Positions 36,401-48,116 of a DNA stretch of 64,000 bases are shown here, piece by piece. Below the pieces are notes generated by a model. The model was not told the origin of the DNA. It did not search any database and saw only the letters and a program-made list of their open reading frames with translations. This DNA is from Neckera pumila (taxonomy: Eukaryota > Streptophyta > Bryopsida > Hypnales > Neckeraceae), in the NCBI GenBank assembly GCA_963969595.1, contig OZ018410.1, positions 44,373,413 through 44,437,412 on the forward strand. The letters run 5' to 3'. A program made the translations under genes and the position numbers. Position 1 is the stretch's first letter, and each line of letters opens with the position of its first letter.

Positions 36401-39400
36401 CACTGAGGAAACAGGTGCTGATGATCACAAGTGCAGAGTCCAAGGCTATCAATGACCCAATTTGTAAGGTTCAGCGCTTACTATTTAGGGTGATAAGAGC
36501 TTGTGTCTTCCAGCATAAATTGCAACTGATCTCTCATACACAATGAAATAGTAATTGAATCATCATATTATATTCTAGTGAACATGCATTATTTCCTCTC
36601 TAAATGAATCTTTAATCCTGCGTACCAAGTTCCTCTTCAAGTTCTAAGAGTGATTTTGGTGCAGTGCTGCTGCAGAAGTGCATGAATCCACCTGCCCTGA
36701 TAACAGTAACAGATGCTCTTGAGTTTCTGGAGAAACTGCTGATAATAGCGGCCTCTCCTGACAAAGGGAGACATGCATATCATCCAACCAAGTATGGGGA
36801 ATTGCTTCTGAGCATGCCTCTGTCACTTGAGTCCGCCATGTTTGTAGTGCGTGGGGGGACCTCTGGGTATGTGAGGGAGAGTGTTATTCTAGGGGCAATA
36901 ATGGACACTACACCGTTCCCTGTTCTGCAGCCTTTCTCTCAGGCCTTTCAGGTTGGTTGGCTTAACTCTGCAAGTGATTGGAGTGTGAATGTGACTTTTA
37001 CACAAACCATTACTAGTGCACGGAAAGCCGTTGTGTTTTCATTATGTAACTCGTCACTTTAGCATCACTTCATTCCAATGTCAGTCAGAGGATAGGTTCC
37101 CTGGTGCCGGATAACGCCAGCCACCAAATATGATGATTGGTGTTAGATTTAAGTCCCGTAAAGTCAAACAACTTGTCTGCTATGTTTATTTTTGCAGTAT
37201 CGGTTGAACTTAGAAGGATACTACAAGGATACGAATTCAACAGAGAATGGAACTTCTCCATCCCGAACCTCAATGTTGCTAGCTAATCTCTGTGCATTTG
37301 AGTTCTGGCAGCGGACTCTCAAGGTCAGCATTTCTTCCTCCTCCATCACATATTTCTCTACGTTTGCCTAGTAATGCACAAGGTTCGTATCCCTATTCTA
37401 CGGGAAGGGTTTATGGATTGCATCAGGATTTGCTTTTGGCGCTTCTTCTACTGTGCTACATGGAGCAACTCTAAGGTTGTCCCGCATGGGTACAAAATTA
37501 TCTTCGGAGTTTTTGTGTTTGACTGCATTGAAAATGCAAACCAATAGTTGTGTAAAACGTTTGCTGAAATGTAGGATAAACACCGTTTAGGTAACCTGGA
37601 GGGTCGAATCAAGGATGCTGGAGGAAGACGTGAGAATCAGTTCAAAATTGAGTGGGGTTCCTCGGAAGAAGAGGAGTCGGAGGAGGACTGGTGCATACGC
37701 CACAACCTCTCCCTATCGGCACTTCGTGTGGTTGCCGAGACGGGTACTTCTCTTGTAGAAATTGAAGTGCATATGCACACAGATTGAGTTCTCAGTTGAT
37801 AGTTTGTAAGTTAGTGCCTTCGTGTTTATAGCCTAAGCAACGCTTGTTGAATCGCTGCATAATCTCGAGTATCAGTTTTCAATATGGTCAAAGGTCAAGT
37901 GCCAAGGCCATGACTTCCTGATTGCTCTTTGATGCAGCTGATATCATAATGGAGAAGATGCATCAGTTTAGACCTGAATTCATCTGCGGGACCTTCAACG
38001 TGCCCTCCTATTACATTGCAGAGAATGCTATCCACAATTGTACACATGCATCGATGTCTCGTGGCCCCAAAGTCAGCTTTCTGTCAGGAGATGATAGTGG
38101 TGATGACCAAGAGCCCGATGTCCATATCACTTGTGCGGCTGGGCCATTTGTGCAGTCAGGAACATATCGTAGCACTGCAGCGGAAACAGGAATAGGTTCA
38201 CTTATAACGGAGGTGAGATTGTTTTTCTTTCGTATTCGCTGCGCTGTGGTAGCATCTGAAGACGAAGTCCAAGCTCTGTGTAGTTTTTGAATCCAACTCC
38301 GTATTTAATTGAAGATTTTTGAAGTTCAAGATTCCAGGCTTTGTCATGTAGTACGTTCCTCTAGCTTACACTTTTTTTATGTGGGAGTATGATGCTCTTT
38401 TATAAGAGCGGATTGCACTATCTCATCTTTCTAAGGAATTGTATGTTGTCTTTCCCTGCAGGTGCAAAAGAGGCAATCCATGGGTTCACCAATGGAGCTA
38501 GAAGAAGATAGCAACAGAATCATTCCTAACGCAATATCTAACATACCACCACAATGTAGCTATTACAGACAAGGTCTTTGTACGAGAGGTTCCAGTTGTC
38601 CGTTTTCACATTCAATTTTGGCCAAGCCCGTGCCATGCAAATTTTATCACACTTACAGTGTATTTTGCCTCACGTGCCCTTCCAACCCACACACCATTTG
38701 TCCTCAATTATGTCTTCCTTCTTGGCATGGAGCATACTGTAGATTATTCAATTCAGTACAATATCTCGCTATCATTATGGGAATTGTCATTCTCCTAAAT
38801 TTGATCTACTTGTAGTTTCCATGTTGAGTTCTTTGTGATGATATGAATTGATGAGTTGATCTTGTCTTCAAATTGTGCAGGGATGTAGGTATGGCAATGA
38901 ATGCAGGTTTTTTCATGATGGTGTACAAGGGACTGAGATGTTTTTAGACCAAGGCCCAGTTCAATTTGAAGAAATCATGCCATCAGCTCAAGCATTCTTG
39001 GATCTCATTCCCTCCTACGTGGAGCACCACAATGCTAGATATGAAGCCAAGGTGATGCTATTGGGAGAGGGTAACTTTACATTTGCTGAAGGTCTGACAG
39101 AAAAGATGAACCCAGCTAGACTTTTTGCCACATCAATAGACAAGAAGAAAGATGCCTTCACGAATATGCCAGGACTTAGCCCTCGAGTTCACAGACTCTC
39201 AAGTTTGAATGTTCATGTTGGGTGGGACGTTGATGCTACGAACCTAGTGGTATATGGGAATAGTAGAAATGCGCCAAATGGCTTTCCTTGGGACTCAATT
39301 GGATGCCTCATCTGGAACTTCCCTTTCCTAGGTGTTGATGATGATTTGGAAGGTCACAAGCTTCTCATGCGCAGTTTTTTCGCCTCTGTTGCTCTCGCCC

Positions 39401-40020
39401 TTTCCAAGAACAATGCTGAGGAGGTTCTTGTTATGTTGACACTGTGCAATGACCAGTTTGGACGTTGGCAGGTTCGTTTTCTCCCTATGCCATTGGTGTT
39501 GGTAGACATCTTGTGTATATCGATGAAAATTCTCATACAGATTTGAACATCTATTTTTGGCCAGGTTGAGAGAGCAGCCAGGGACTCTTTCTTATTCCTC
39601 CGGCAATCCGTCCCTTTCGACACTCATGGATTTGGAGTATACAGGCCAATGCGCAACAATTTGAAGGTAATCACCTTTAATGTGCAGGATTAAGTTTTTG
39701 CGAAATCTGAAGAGGTCTTTGAATCCAACTCGAGCACCTAGTTACAAATTCGTTTGCTTGTAGACCATCTTGGAAAGTTGTCTGCCAAGTCTATTCACCT
39801 GCAAAGGTTATTCATATAGTTGGGAAAATCTCCTTAGGATCCACCCTCTTGTTAGTTTATTACGGTTGCGATGTGGATTCTGGAAGTTAAGAAGCATGTG
39901 TGGTGGTTATGATTGCAGTCATCATTCGAAGTACAGAATTCGATCACGTATGTTTTCAAGCTGTGTTGGCCTTCAGACAAGCGTGTGAGGACTCGTCTCT
40001 TGGCTGCTCTGGCAGCTTAG
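33406..40020 (+). CDS. DEAH-type RNA helicase with CCCH zinc fingers and BMT5-like C-terminal domain
   Basis: Fifteen exons in consistent phase: 33406-33562, 34513-34690, 34897-35073, 35210-35366, 35523-35849, 36025-36171, 36283-36463, 36665-36951, 37198-37323, 37575-37743, 37938-38212, 38462-38659, 38881-39471, 39565-39666, 39919-40020. The product is 1057 residues. Helicase motifs: GSGKSSQ (I), TQPRRLA (Ia), DEVHER (II, residues 144-149), SAT (III), ATNVAESSVTIPG (V), QRKGRTGRT (VI). Two CCCH fingers follow, C-x7-C-x5-C-x3-H near 759 and C-x8-C-x5-C-x3-H near 785-805. MLLGEGNFTFAEGL near 853 resembles the Rossmann start of BMT5-type rRNA methyltransferases (DUF2431). The overall layout matches the Arabidopsis C3H31-type helicase. 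A role in RNA metabolism is inferred. A stop codon lies just upstream of the ATG; Met at 33442 is an alternative start. Confidence 0.9.
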
Positions 40021-40765
40021 AGCCTTCGCAATTGGCAAGTGCTTTCTCAACTGCGGATGGAAGATCCTTACAGTAAGGTAATTTGCTTCAAGGGTGCACA
40101 TGGACTGACAACGGCACCTTTGTTGAAGTTAATCGTCAGGCAGGCGGCCTCAGATACCGTAGTTGAAATACCGTGAAATGGGTTCTTACCCCCTTTGCAT
40201 TCAACCAGAGAATGCCTTCAAAATTTTCAGATAGTTGGGACTGAAGTTTTCTTCGAAAGAAGAGCAAGATGTCTGTGATACATCTTTCTTTTCAGAGTGA
40301 CTTATGTTCTTTTCAGGGAAAGGCATTACTTGCGAAATTCCTCAATGTGCTCTCCTTTGGTGGATCCCTTAAACCCACAGTTGTTGAGGATGAGATAAGT
40401 TGCAAGGTGGTTGTCGAAGTTGGACTTGCAAAGCAGCATTTATGATCTAATTTGTGAATTTTGTGGGTAGTTCCTCTTCGACGGACGTCCATTCTGATGG
40501 CACCATTGAATGTTTGACATGCCAAAACTGGTCGAAGCATTGAGTTTTTAAATATTTTGAGTTAACTCTTTTAAGTCTTTAAAATTGTTATTTTATTTAT
40601 CTGAGTACTTTAGATTTTGGCAATTGGAAGTCTTTGGTTTACAAATTCATGCCCAATGATATAAGTTGGATTCCAAACATGGATCAATTTAAAATTTCTA
40701 GACGAGTTGGTGGCTGGCGTTAATACTTCATGCGTAGAGCAACAAATTGAGAATGTACATCTGTA
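40021..40765. other. Helicase 3' region
   Basis: Probably 3' UTR followed by intergenic DNA. An acceptor-like TTTTCAG near 40317 followed by a 42-codon frame could be an alternative last exon. It was not preferred because the 39919-40020 exon continues the protein better. Confidence 0.4.
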
Positions 40766-41693
40766 TTAACCCCTAAAGGACCAAGGCCTTTTTTCTGCCA
40801 AAAAGCACTCAAAACTGCCATTTCTATAGCAAAGAGTAAAAAAAATCTGAAATTTGTTTTTTTTGACATCTAACTGTAGGATCTTATACCCAACTAGTAT
40901 GACAATGTGTGGAAAAATTTCAGAATTTTTGACCCCACAGATTGCAAGATATTTGCGTTTAAAGTGAAAAAAACAAGTTTTTCAGTACATTGCGGTACTA
41001 GATTTTATGACTTTGAACATTTTTAACTTTATTTTTTTGCATTACGGAGTTTTGAGCTTTTAATCTTTATAGTGGAGAATTGAGTTGAGGGTCTAAGGAA
41101 AAAAAAAAATCCAAAACAAACTAATTTTCATTATTAAAACAATTGTTAAGTAGAAGTAGGTACGAGATAGAAGGAAAATCTAAAATATGAATATCTTTTA
41201 TATGGAATTAAAAAGCACTAATCCCAATGTTGAGATTGTTCTAGCAATAAAACTAGACCTTGTGGAATTTTTTTTTTTTTAAATTGTTAAACTTGCATTC
41301 AGAAATGAATCCTATAAGTTATTTTTTTCAAGAAGATGCTCTAAGTGCCCCCAAAACAAGATTGTCCATAACTTTCTCATAACAAATCTAATTGAAATGA
41401 ATCAAAGCTTCTTAGATAGACAAAAATATAATCTAAAAGAAAAAAAAATTAAAAAAAATTAAAAAATTAATTGCAAATTATTTTTGTTGCCCTATGTCCC
41501 CTGATTTGAGCTTATTTGAGCAAAACTTTTATTCCCAGGCACCGATTGAAAAAAAAATTATATTCCCATGAAGCTTAGCAATTTTTCTATCTTCAAAAAA
41601 AGTTTCAAAAAATCACAATAAAAATTCAGCCCATAGGTACCTGCCCAAAATCCCATTTGTCCCCCGAAGGGACAATGGTCCTTTAGGGATTAA
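40766..41693 (+). mobile_element. piggyBac-like MITE, copy C
   Basis: TTAA lies at 40766-40769 and 41690-41693. The ends are CCCCTAAAGGACCA and TGGTCCTTTAGGGA. The 920-bp body is collinear with copies A and B. Confidence 0.88.
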
Positions 41694-43094
41694 TATGAAG
41701 TAATTCTGAAAGTTGCATGGTCAATCAATTTGAAGTTCAAATATACTTTGGAGTCTCATAAACTGATGGCCAAGATAAGATGATCCAAAATGTCGCAGTT
41801 GCAAGCCCTATGCTACATTCACATCTGGTACATTAGCACTTGGCGTTTGGTAACAGCGGTTATAATGCATATTAATGTAACTACACCTAAAATCGCATGG
41901 TTCCTAAAATCGTACGCTGGATATTCTTGCCTAAAATGTACTTCCACTATTCATATGACTCTATGATCGCTTTTAGGTACACCTATTTTCAGCATTTTGG
42001 AAATTTGTACTTTATTCACATGGTGTCCAAAGAATTTATTCTAAGAGAATCTTGAATCTCCTTTTGACTACCAATGGGACCCCACAAAAAAAAATTCAAT
42101 ATAATAGTGAAAACCATGTTGATTTGCTTAACCCTTGAAGGAAGGACTGGTAGCCGTGGAAATCATGTATTGTGTTTCCGTGTGACATCATCTACTTTGA
42201 AAAAGCGTAATATATTCACTGGAAGTCAAAGAACTGTTGAAGATCTTTCCTTTCCACTTCTAATACCGAGGATGAAAAGTTGCACTTCTGTCTTGTAGGG
42301 AAAGATTCTTTGTCCTTCAAAGGATGCACAACGTCCTCGTTGGCGTTCAAGGGTTAACTCTGCGATTTTAGGTGTAGTTACCTTACCTCTCACAAAGATG
42401 GAAAGGTACACATTTTATATTAACATTTAATAAATAGTCTCTGCAGATTCTTCATCCACAAAATTCATCCAAACATCATGGAAAATAAAGTATGCTTTAA
42501 TACCAATGTCATTAGATCTACCATTAAAAAAAAATTTGATGGCAAGAGAAGAGAATGCTTCATTGACATTTGTGGGGTTTGATAGTAACATTTAATAAAT
42601 AGTCTTCACAAATCTTCATCCACAAAATTCATCCAAACATCATGGAGAATAAAGTATGTTTCAAACCAATGTCATTAGATCTACCATTAAAAAAATTTGA
42701 TGACAAAGTGAAGAGAATGCTTCATTGACATTTGTGGATTTATGTCATGTATATAAGAAAATCCATTTTCCATCATGAATCTTCAAAGGTTATGGAATAA
42801 TGTAAAGTTGAGAGCTTGACCACTCATTGTAGAAATATGTGTGAACTAGAATTTTAAACCTCATTTAGGCAGAATTGAAGAATTTTTTTCAGAAGTTTTG
42901 AACTAAAAAAAGTTGGGAAATCAAATTAAAAGTCATCTCCAAAAATCTGTTTATATTGTGAACCTCCAATCAAAAGTTATGAACAAAATTTAGAGAGGAT
43001 GCTTGAAAATATTAAAAAAAATGTCCCTCCTAAACCCTCTTTGAAATTTGTCCATAACTTTTGATTGGAGGCTCTAAATATAAACAAATTTTGC
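41694..43094. other. Intergenic with a 165-bp tandem duplication
   Basis: The segment starting TAACATTTAATAAATAGTCT at 42421 is repeated from 42586 (period 165 bp, high identity). No gene was recognised. Confidence 0.55.
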
Positions 43095-44399
43095 TTAACC
43101 CATTAGAGGAGTTTTGGGCCTTCTAAGAGATTGCGAGTTTCCGGACTATGGAAACTTTGCAGGAATGCTGGGATGCTGCCATTTGGCCAGGCAGCCTAGG
43201 CTGACATGGCCAAGCGACTGCCACATCATTTTTGAAAGAAAAAAAAATCTGACATGAACGTACCATCGTTCCTTGAATCTGGGCAGAGTGGGAAACGGGC
43301 CTGAAACAATCTTCTAAGGCCCTCGAAACTCCTCTAATGCCTAAAAGCCCGTTGTCCCTTCGGGGGACAAATACGTTTTTGGGCAGGTACCTACGGGCTG
43401 AAATTTTCTCCTGATTTTATGAAACTTTTATGGGAGGTAGAAAAACTGATTAGCTTCATGGAAATATAATTTCTTTCACAATCGGTGCCCGAGAACAAAA
43501 GTTATGACCAAATAAGCTCAAAACAAGGGATGGCGGGCAACAAAAAAAATGTGCACTTTTTTTTTTTTTTAGTATTTTTTTTCTCATAGATTATATTTTT
43601 GTCTATCTAATAAGCTTTGATTCATTTCATTTGGATTTGTTATGAGAAAGTTATGGGCATTCTTGTTTTTTGGGCAGTTAGAGCATCTTTTTGGAAAAAA
43701 TAACTTGTATTCCCTTTGTCCCACTAAAAACCTCCAAATCAAGCACAATTTCTGTCCCACTAAAAAACTCCGTTTTTAGATTTTGATTGTTGGGGTAAGT
43801 GTTGGCCGTGCTAAACGACCTCGTGGGGGCAAGTCAAGTAATTAGGGAGCATTCTTTGCCAAAAAAATTTGGCCTTGCCGATATAAGACACCTTAGACTC
43901 GTTGTGCTTCCCTAGATAGTAGTACTGACAATGGATTTGGTGACCACTTTGACACTTTAAAGAGTTGTTCTTGAAGTGGTGTAGGGATCTCTGTTGTAGA
44001 TATTTAGGTTGTAGTAGATGTTTTTAGAATCCCAATGTTGCTACCAACATTTAAATCATCAAGAATGATGGAGCTGGTAGCGTTTACAAAGTTTGTCAAA
44101 AATGGTACTTTCCACATGGATTTTGGGTGCCTAAACGATGGTGCCTAAGCTGGAGATTTTGCAAAGATCTAAAGGATGGGTTGCTAGTTTTTGAATGCAC
44201 GTATCCCTATTAGAAAGACTAAAAATGTAGTTAATCCTTCATGGGGAAGCTTTAGATGTAACTCATACTAGTTAGGTGTAAGATCTTACAGTTAGATGTG
44301 CAAAAAAAACATTTTTAATTTTTTTTCACTCTTTGCTAAAAAAATGGCAGTTTTGGGTGATGTTTGGCAGAAAAAAGGCCTTGGGCCTTTAGGGGTTAG
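43095..44399 (-). mobile_element. piggyBac-like MITE, copy D, inverted, with nested insertions
   Basis: The reverse orientation starts at TTAACC (43095-43100) and ends TTTAGGGGTTAG (44399), where TTAA has mutated to TTAG. The element is 1.3 kb instead of 0.92 kb. One reason is a CATTAG-end element (43101-43339) inside the outermost bases. The other is that about 43712-44262 is unrelated sequence whose left edge, TTCCCTTTGTCCCAC after TA, looks Stowaway-like. Confidence 0.8.
43101..43339 (-). mobile_element. CATTAG-end TIR element, copy 2, nested in MITE copy D
   Basis: It starts CATTAGAGGAGTTTTGGGCC and ends GGCCCTCGAAACTCCTCTAATG (last 22 bases, ending at 43339). It splits the MITE end so that TTAACC lies left and CCTAAAAG right. 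Together these restore the four-C terminus TTAACCCCTAAA seen in copies B and C, which defines the element ends and suggests no base was duplicated. Confidence 0.75.
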
Positions 44400-45009
44400 A
44401 TGAGGTCTTGAATGAGGTCCTAATTTTGACTTAACTATAAGCGGTTGAGCTCCTATTAATTCTAATTTACATATCTCAAATGGTTTATTTTCCCTCTTGC
44501 CACCCCATATGTATATAAAGAGCTTGTCTTCTCAATTCCAAACACTAGTAATAAATGGATTTTAAAGTAAATGCGGTAGTTCATTGAATTCATTTTGGTA
44601 ATATTACATAGTTGCCCATATTTCTTTGCATTATGAAAGTCTATTGTTGGTACTCAAGAATCTACAAAACCGAAAGATTCACACTTATGTAACAACAACT
44701 TGCATCATCAAAAAGTTATGAATAGTCCTTAATTTCTCTCTAGCAAATACCAATTGTAACCCTTGCTAGCTCTACAACCATGTAGGTTCGGTGGTTACAA
44801 AGGAACAATGGCTTGAACACCTACCAAAAAAATTACATACCATCGATGCAAAGAATGCTTGCTAAGTCCATGTGTGAATGTACCACTATTATTTTATCTA
44901 ATTTACCTCTTTGACATTCCAATGTAAGGGAAAGTGATTGTAGTCTTATTTGCAAACAATCTCAGTGTCAGAAAGGGGATGAGTTGTTACAATTGAAGTT
45001 CAAAATCTC
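44400..45009. other. Intergenic
   Basis: Nothing recognised apart from AT-rich sequence. Confidence 0.35.
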
Positions 45010-45252
45010 AATGTAACAATTTTTGGACAATCTTGTTTTTTGGACACTTAGAGCATCTACCTAAAAAAATAACTTGTAGGATTCATTTCTGAATGCAATT
45101 TTTTTAGCTTTTCAGTAACAAAAGTTAAGTATAAGATCCTACAGTTAGATGTGCAAGAAAAAAATTTTCCAATTTTTTTTACTCTTTGCTAGAAAAATGG
45201 CAGTTTTGGGTGCTTTTTGGCAAAAAGAAGGCCTTGGGCCTTTAGGGATTAA
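45010..45252 (-). mobile_element. piggyBac-like MITE fragment
   Basis: This is a truncated, internally deleted copy in the same orientation as D. It contains the TTAGAGCATCT and AACTTGTAGGATTCATTT blocks, then jumps to the terminal AAGGCCTTGGGCCTTTAGGG followed by ATTAA, including TTAA at 45249-45252. Confidence 0.75.
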
Positions 45253-45559
45253 AATGGCGGAGGGAATGAAGTTACCTCAAGCCCAAGAAGATTAGTAATT
45301 GACCAAAAGGGGATGGAACTATTCCAATTGGGCTTTAAAATGGCAATTTTAGGAACAAAATGACCTCCAATTCAAGAAGATCAGTAATTGATCCTTAAGT
45401 GCTCTAGCATCCATATTCTGAACAATGAAAAGTAGATTTCAAGGCACCAGTTTGTCCAACTAACTTTTCATTCATCCAATATAATAATAGAAAAATTAAA
45501 AAGAGAACTTCTGTTTATGACTGATTTCATTGAAATTGTAATAAATGACATATTTGTAC

Positions 45560-45862
45560 CATTAGAGGAGTTTTGAGGGCCTTAGAAGATTGTTTCAGGT
45601 CCGTTCCCCAGTCTGTCTAGATTCAGGGAACAACGGTACTAGCATGTCAGATTTTTTTTTTTCAAAAAAAAAAAAAAAAAAAGAATTTTTTTTTACCAAA
45701 ATATCATTTTTAACAATTTTATTTTATTTTATTTTTTCAAAAATGACGTGGCAGTCGCTTGACCACATCAACCTGGCCATTTGGCAGCATTCCAACATTC
45801 CTGCAAAGTTTCCACAATCCGGAAACTTGCAGTCTCTTAGGAGGCCCAAAACTCCTCTAATG
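45560..45862 (+). mobile_element. CATTAG-end TIR element, copy 3
   Basis: It starts CATTAGAGGAGTTTTGAGGG and ends CCCAAAACTCCTCTAATG (303 bp). It shares TTCCCCAGTCTGTCTAGATTCAGGG and ACCAAAATATCATTTT with the other copies. The flanks GTAC and AAAG show no target duplication. Confidence 0.8.
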
Positions 45863-46143
45863 AAAGATAGACGCCAAAATGTGCAATAATTCAAAGAAGG
45901 GTTGAGTCATTAAGGGATTAAACATTGTTTTCTTTTAAGGCTTCACATGGCAAAGCTGTTGCATTTTCTCAAAATCTCTTAGGGTTCTTATAACTATCAA
46001 TGTATCACTCTTAAAATACTTAAAGCTATTATAACATCCCGAAGTACAAGAATAGTCTCTATATGTGGTCCTTGGCATTTGCAATTGCTTATGAGTTGAT
46101 TCCTAATAGACTTAATATTTTCATGGAGAATGGTCATAATGAT

Positions 46144-46210
46144 ACTCCCTCTGTCCCAAAATGATCTTTATATTGAATAAAATTTCTTGTCCCAAAATGG
46201 TCTTCTTAGT
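46144..46210 (+). mobile_element. Stowaway-like MITE left end, truncated
   Basis: TA followed by CTCCCTCTGTCCCAAAATGA matches the widespread plant Stowaway-like end. No matching right end was found before the next element at 46371. Confidence 0.45.
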
Positions 46211-46370
46211 ATGATGTGGAAAGAAGGGCCCACAGTTTTTGAAAACATCCAAAACAATGAATTTCCTCATAGCCTGTAAACTACCATTTAGCTATTATAT
46301 ACTATAGTTTTTCAACTGATGTAGACGAACCAAGCTCCTAGTTACTCACAAGTGGCTTTTAGATAGCTCT

Positions 46371-48116
46371 CATTAGATGATATTTGGGGGTCTTGGAGGG
46401 CCGTTTCAAGCCTGTTCCCTGATCTGCCCAGATTCAGTGAACGCCGGTACGGGTGTGTCAAAAAAAAAAATTTCAAAGAAAAAAAGTTTTTTTGCGAAAC
46501 TTCCCAGATTATATCAGGGTAGATTCTTTCTCCATGTCAAAACTTTTACTTAGTTTAGGAACTAATGATCAAACTCAAAATTTGTTCAAGAATAGTCATT
46601 TTTTCAGAGAATATCATCGCACTAGAGTCTGTATCGATATACAGATAGAGTATACGTTAACTAGCTAATAGCTAGCCTTTTGTTAACTTCCTAATGTTTG
46701 TAATATGATGGAATAACTTGTTTAACAGGACTGTAAATAGAACTGAACAAGCTGATCAAACCATTATCCGGAGCTAATGATTGTAGCCTATTGATAAAGT
46801 TTATAATTGAAAATTTTCCTTGTTTAGCCTCATCAGTCCGAATGCAGGCTATCACATTGAAGAATAGTACCTCAGTCAGGAGCTCAGTCCGAATCAAGCA
46901 ATTAACAAATGCAAACAATCCCGATTGGGAAGATAAGGCCAATGTTGTGAGTGAACGACACTAGCTGTGTTTCCAAAAGTATCACAGGTAAACTCAATTA
47001 CCGTATTCTCATGAAACTCAACTAGTCTCACATAATATGCAACTGTAATTACCAAACTTCTACCATTAACCTCAAGGCAAAAACTAATCTAAAAACGAGA
47101 GACTGGGAAATGCTCCAGCACACCAATTTACAAATAACCAGGTACTGCATCCATCAAACAGTGATTTGGAGTTTTTTGAAAGATTCCTCCGGGGGTGGTA
47201 ACCCTCACCTGTGCCCATGTCACACAGCAATCTGTTAGAATGCCACACAACGTACACGAGGTGTCTACAGGATACCACAAACTTGTCATCGTTTTACAAT
47301 GGAGAAAAAAACAAACATGCACAAAAAACAAAAAGAGTTGTAAAAAATAAATTTTAAACAAACTCATGCACCACCTGTTGGCCGCTATTTTGAGAACCGA
47401 GCACCATATTGGCAAGCATGACTGTAGAAATCACACTAAGGCAGCACTCTTCTGATCCCACACATCCACCCAAAGTTGAGTGTTCGTAAAATGCGAACAA
47501 AGCAAGTTTGTGAAAGGCCCGTCAATGCATGGCCTATACGGCTGTGAACCGTTGTCCTGCGCCACTGGTATGCCAACTGGATCGATTCTTTATTGTGCTA
47601 AGTTAAAGTACTAAGCACAGAATCATTGCCAGATCAAAAATTTTAATTACATATCTTGTGAGGAATAGCCAGCAGGGGCTTTTAAACCGCAAGCTTAGTA
47701 GGAGTATCAACTGCTTAGAAGGTTTCAATATATGTGATGTAATTGAAGACAATTGGCTTACTAATGTACAAGGTATACTCATAGTTAATTTTGAAAAAGG
47801 TCATCCTTTTTATGAAAAAAAACTATATCATCAAAATAAAAAAATTCCAAACTATACTTACTTGAAGTATGAATGTAATAAGTTATTTTGGAAAATAGCG
47901 TTAGAATTTTGAAGAGCCTAGTAATATTGCCAGGGATTCAAATCTAAAAAAGAAAAAAAAAAAAAAAAAAAAAAATTCTTACCAAAATATCATTTCAAGA
48001 AACTACGTGGCAGTCGCTCGACCACGTCAGCCAGCTGCTGCGTTCCCGCAATCTGGGAATGCAGCAGACAGCAAGGGAACTCAGAGCCCTCCAATACGCC
48101 CGAATCTCTTCTAATG
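46371..48116 (+). mobile_element. CATTAG-end TIR element, copy 4, long form
   Basis: The left 100 bp (CATTAGATGATATTTGGGGG, CCTGTTCCCTGATCTGCCCA) and right 130 bp (ACCAAAATATCATTTCAAG ... CTTCTAATG) match copy 1. Between them lies about 1.5 kb not found in the short copies. The interior holds minus-strand open frames at 47084-47415 that match no known family. It may be a larger relative of the MITEs, a copy with captured DNA, or two separate fragments. Confidence 0.6.

Noticed and set aside
40313..40440. Possible alternative last exon of the helicase
   Set aside because: The splice site and phase fit, but the exon at 39919-40020 continues the protein (SSFEVQNSITYVFKL) as expected for the family.
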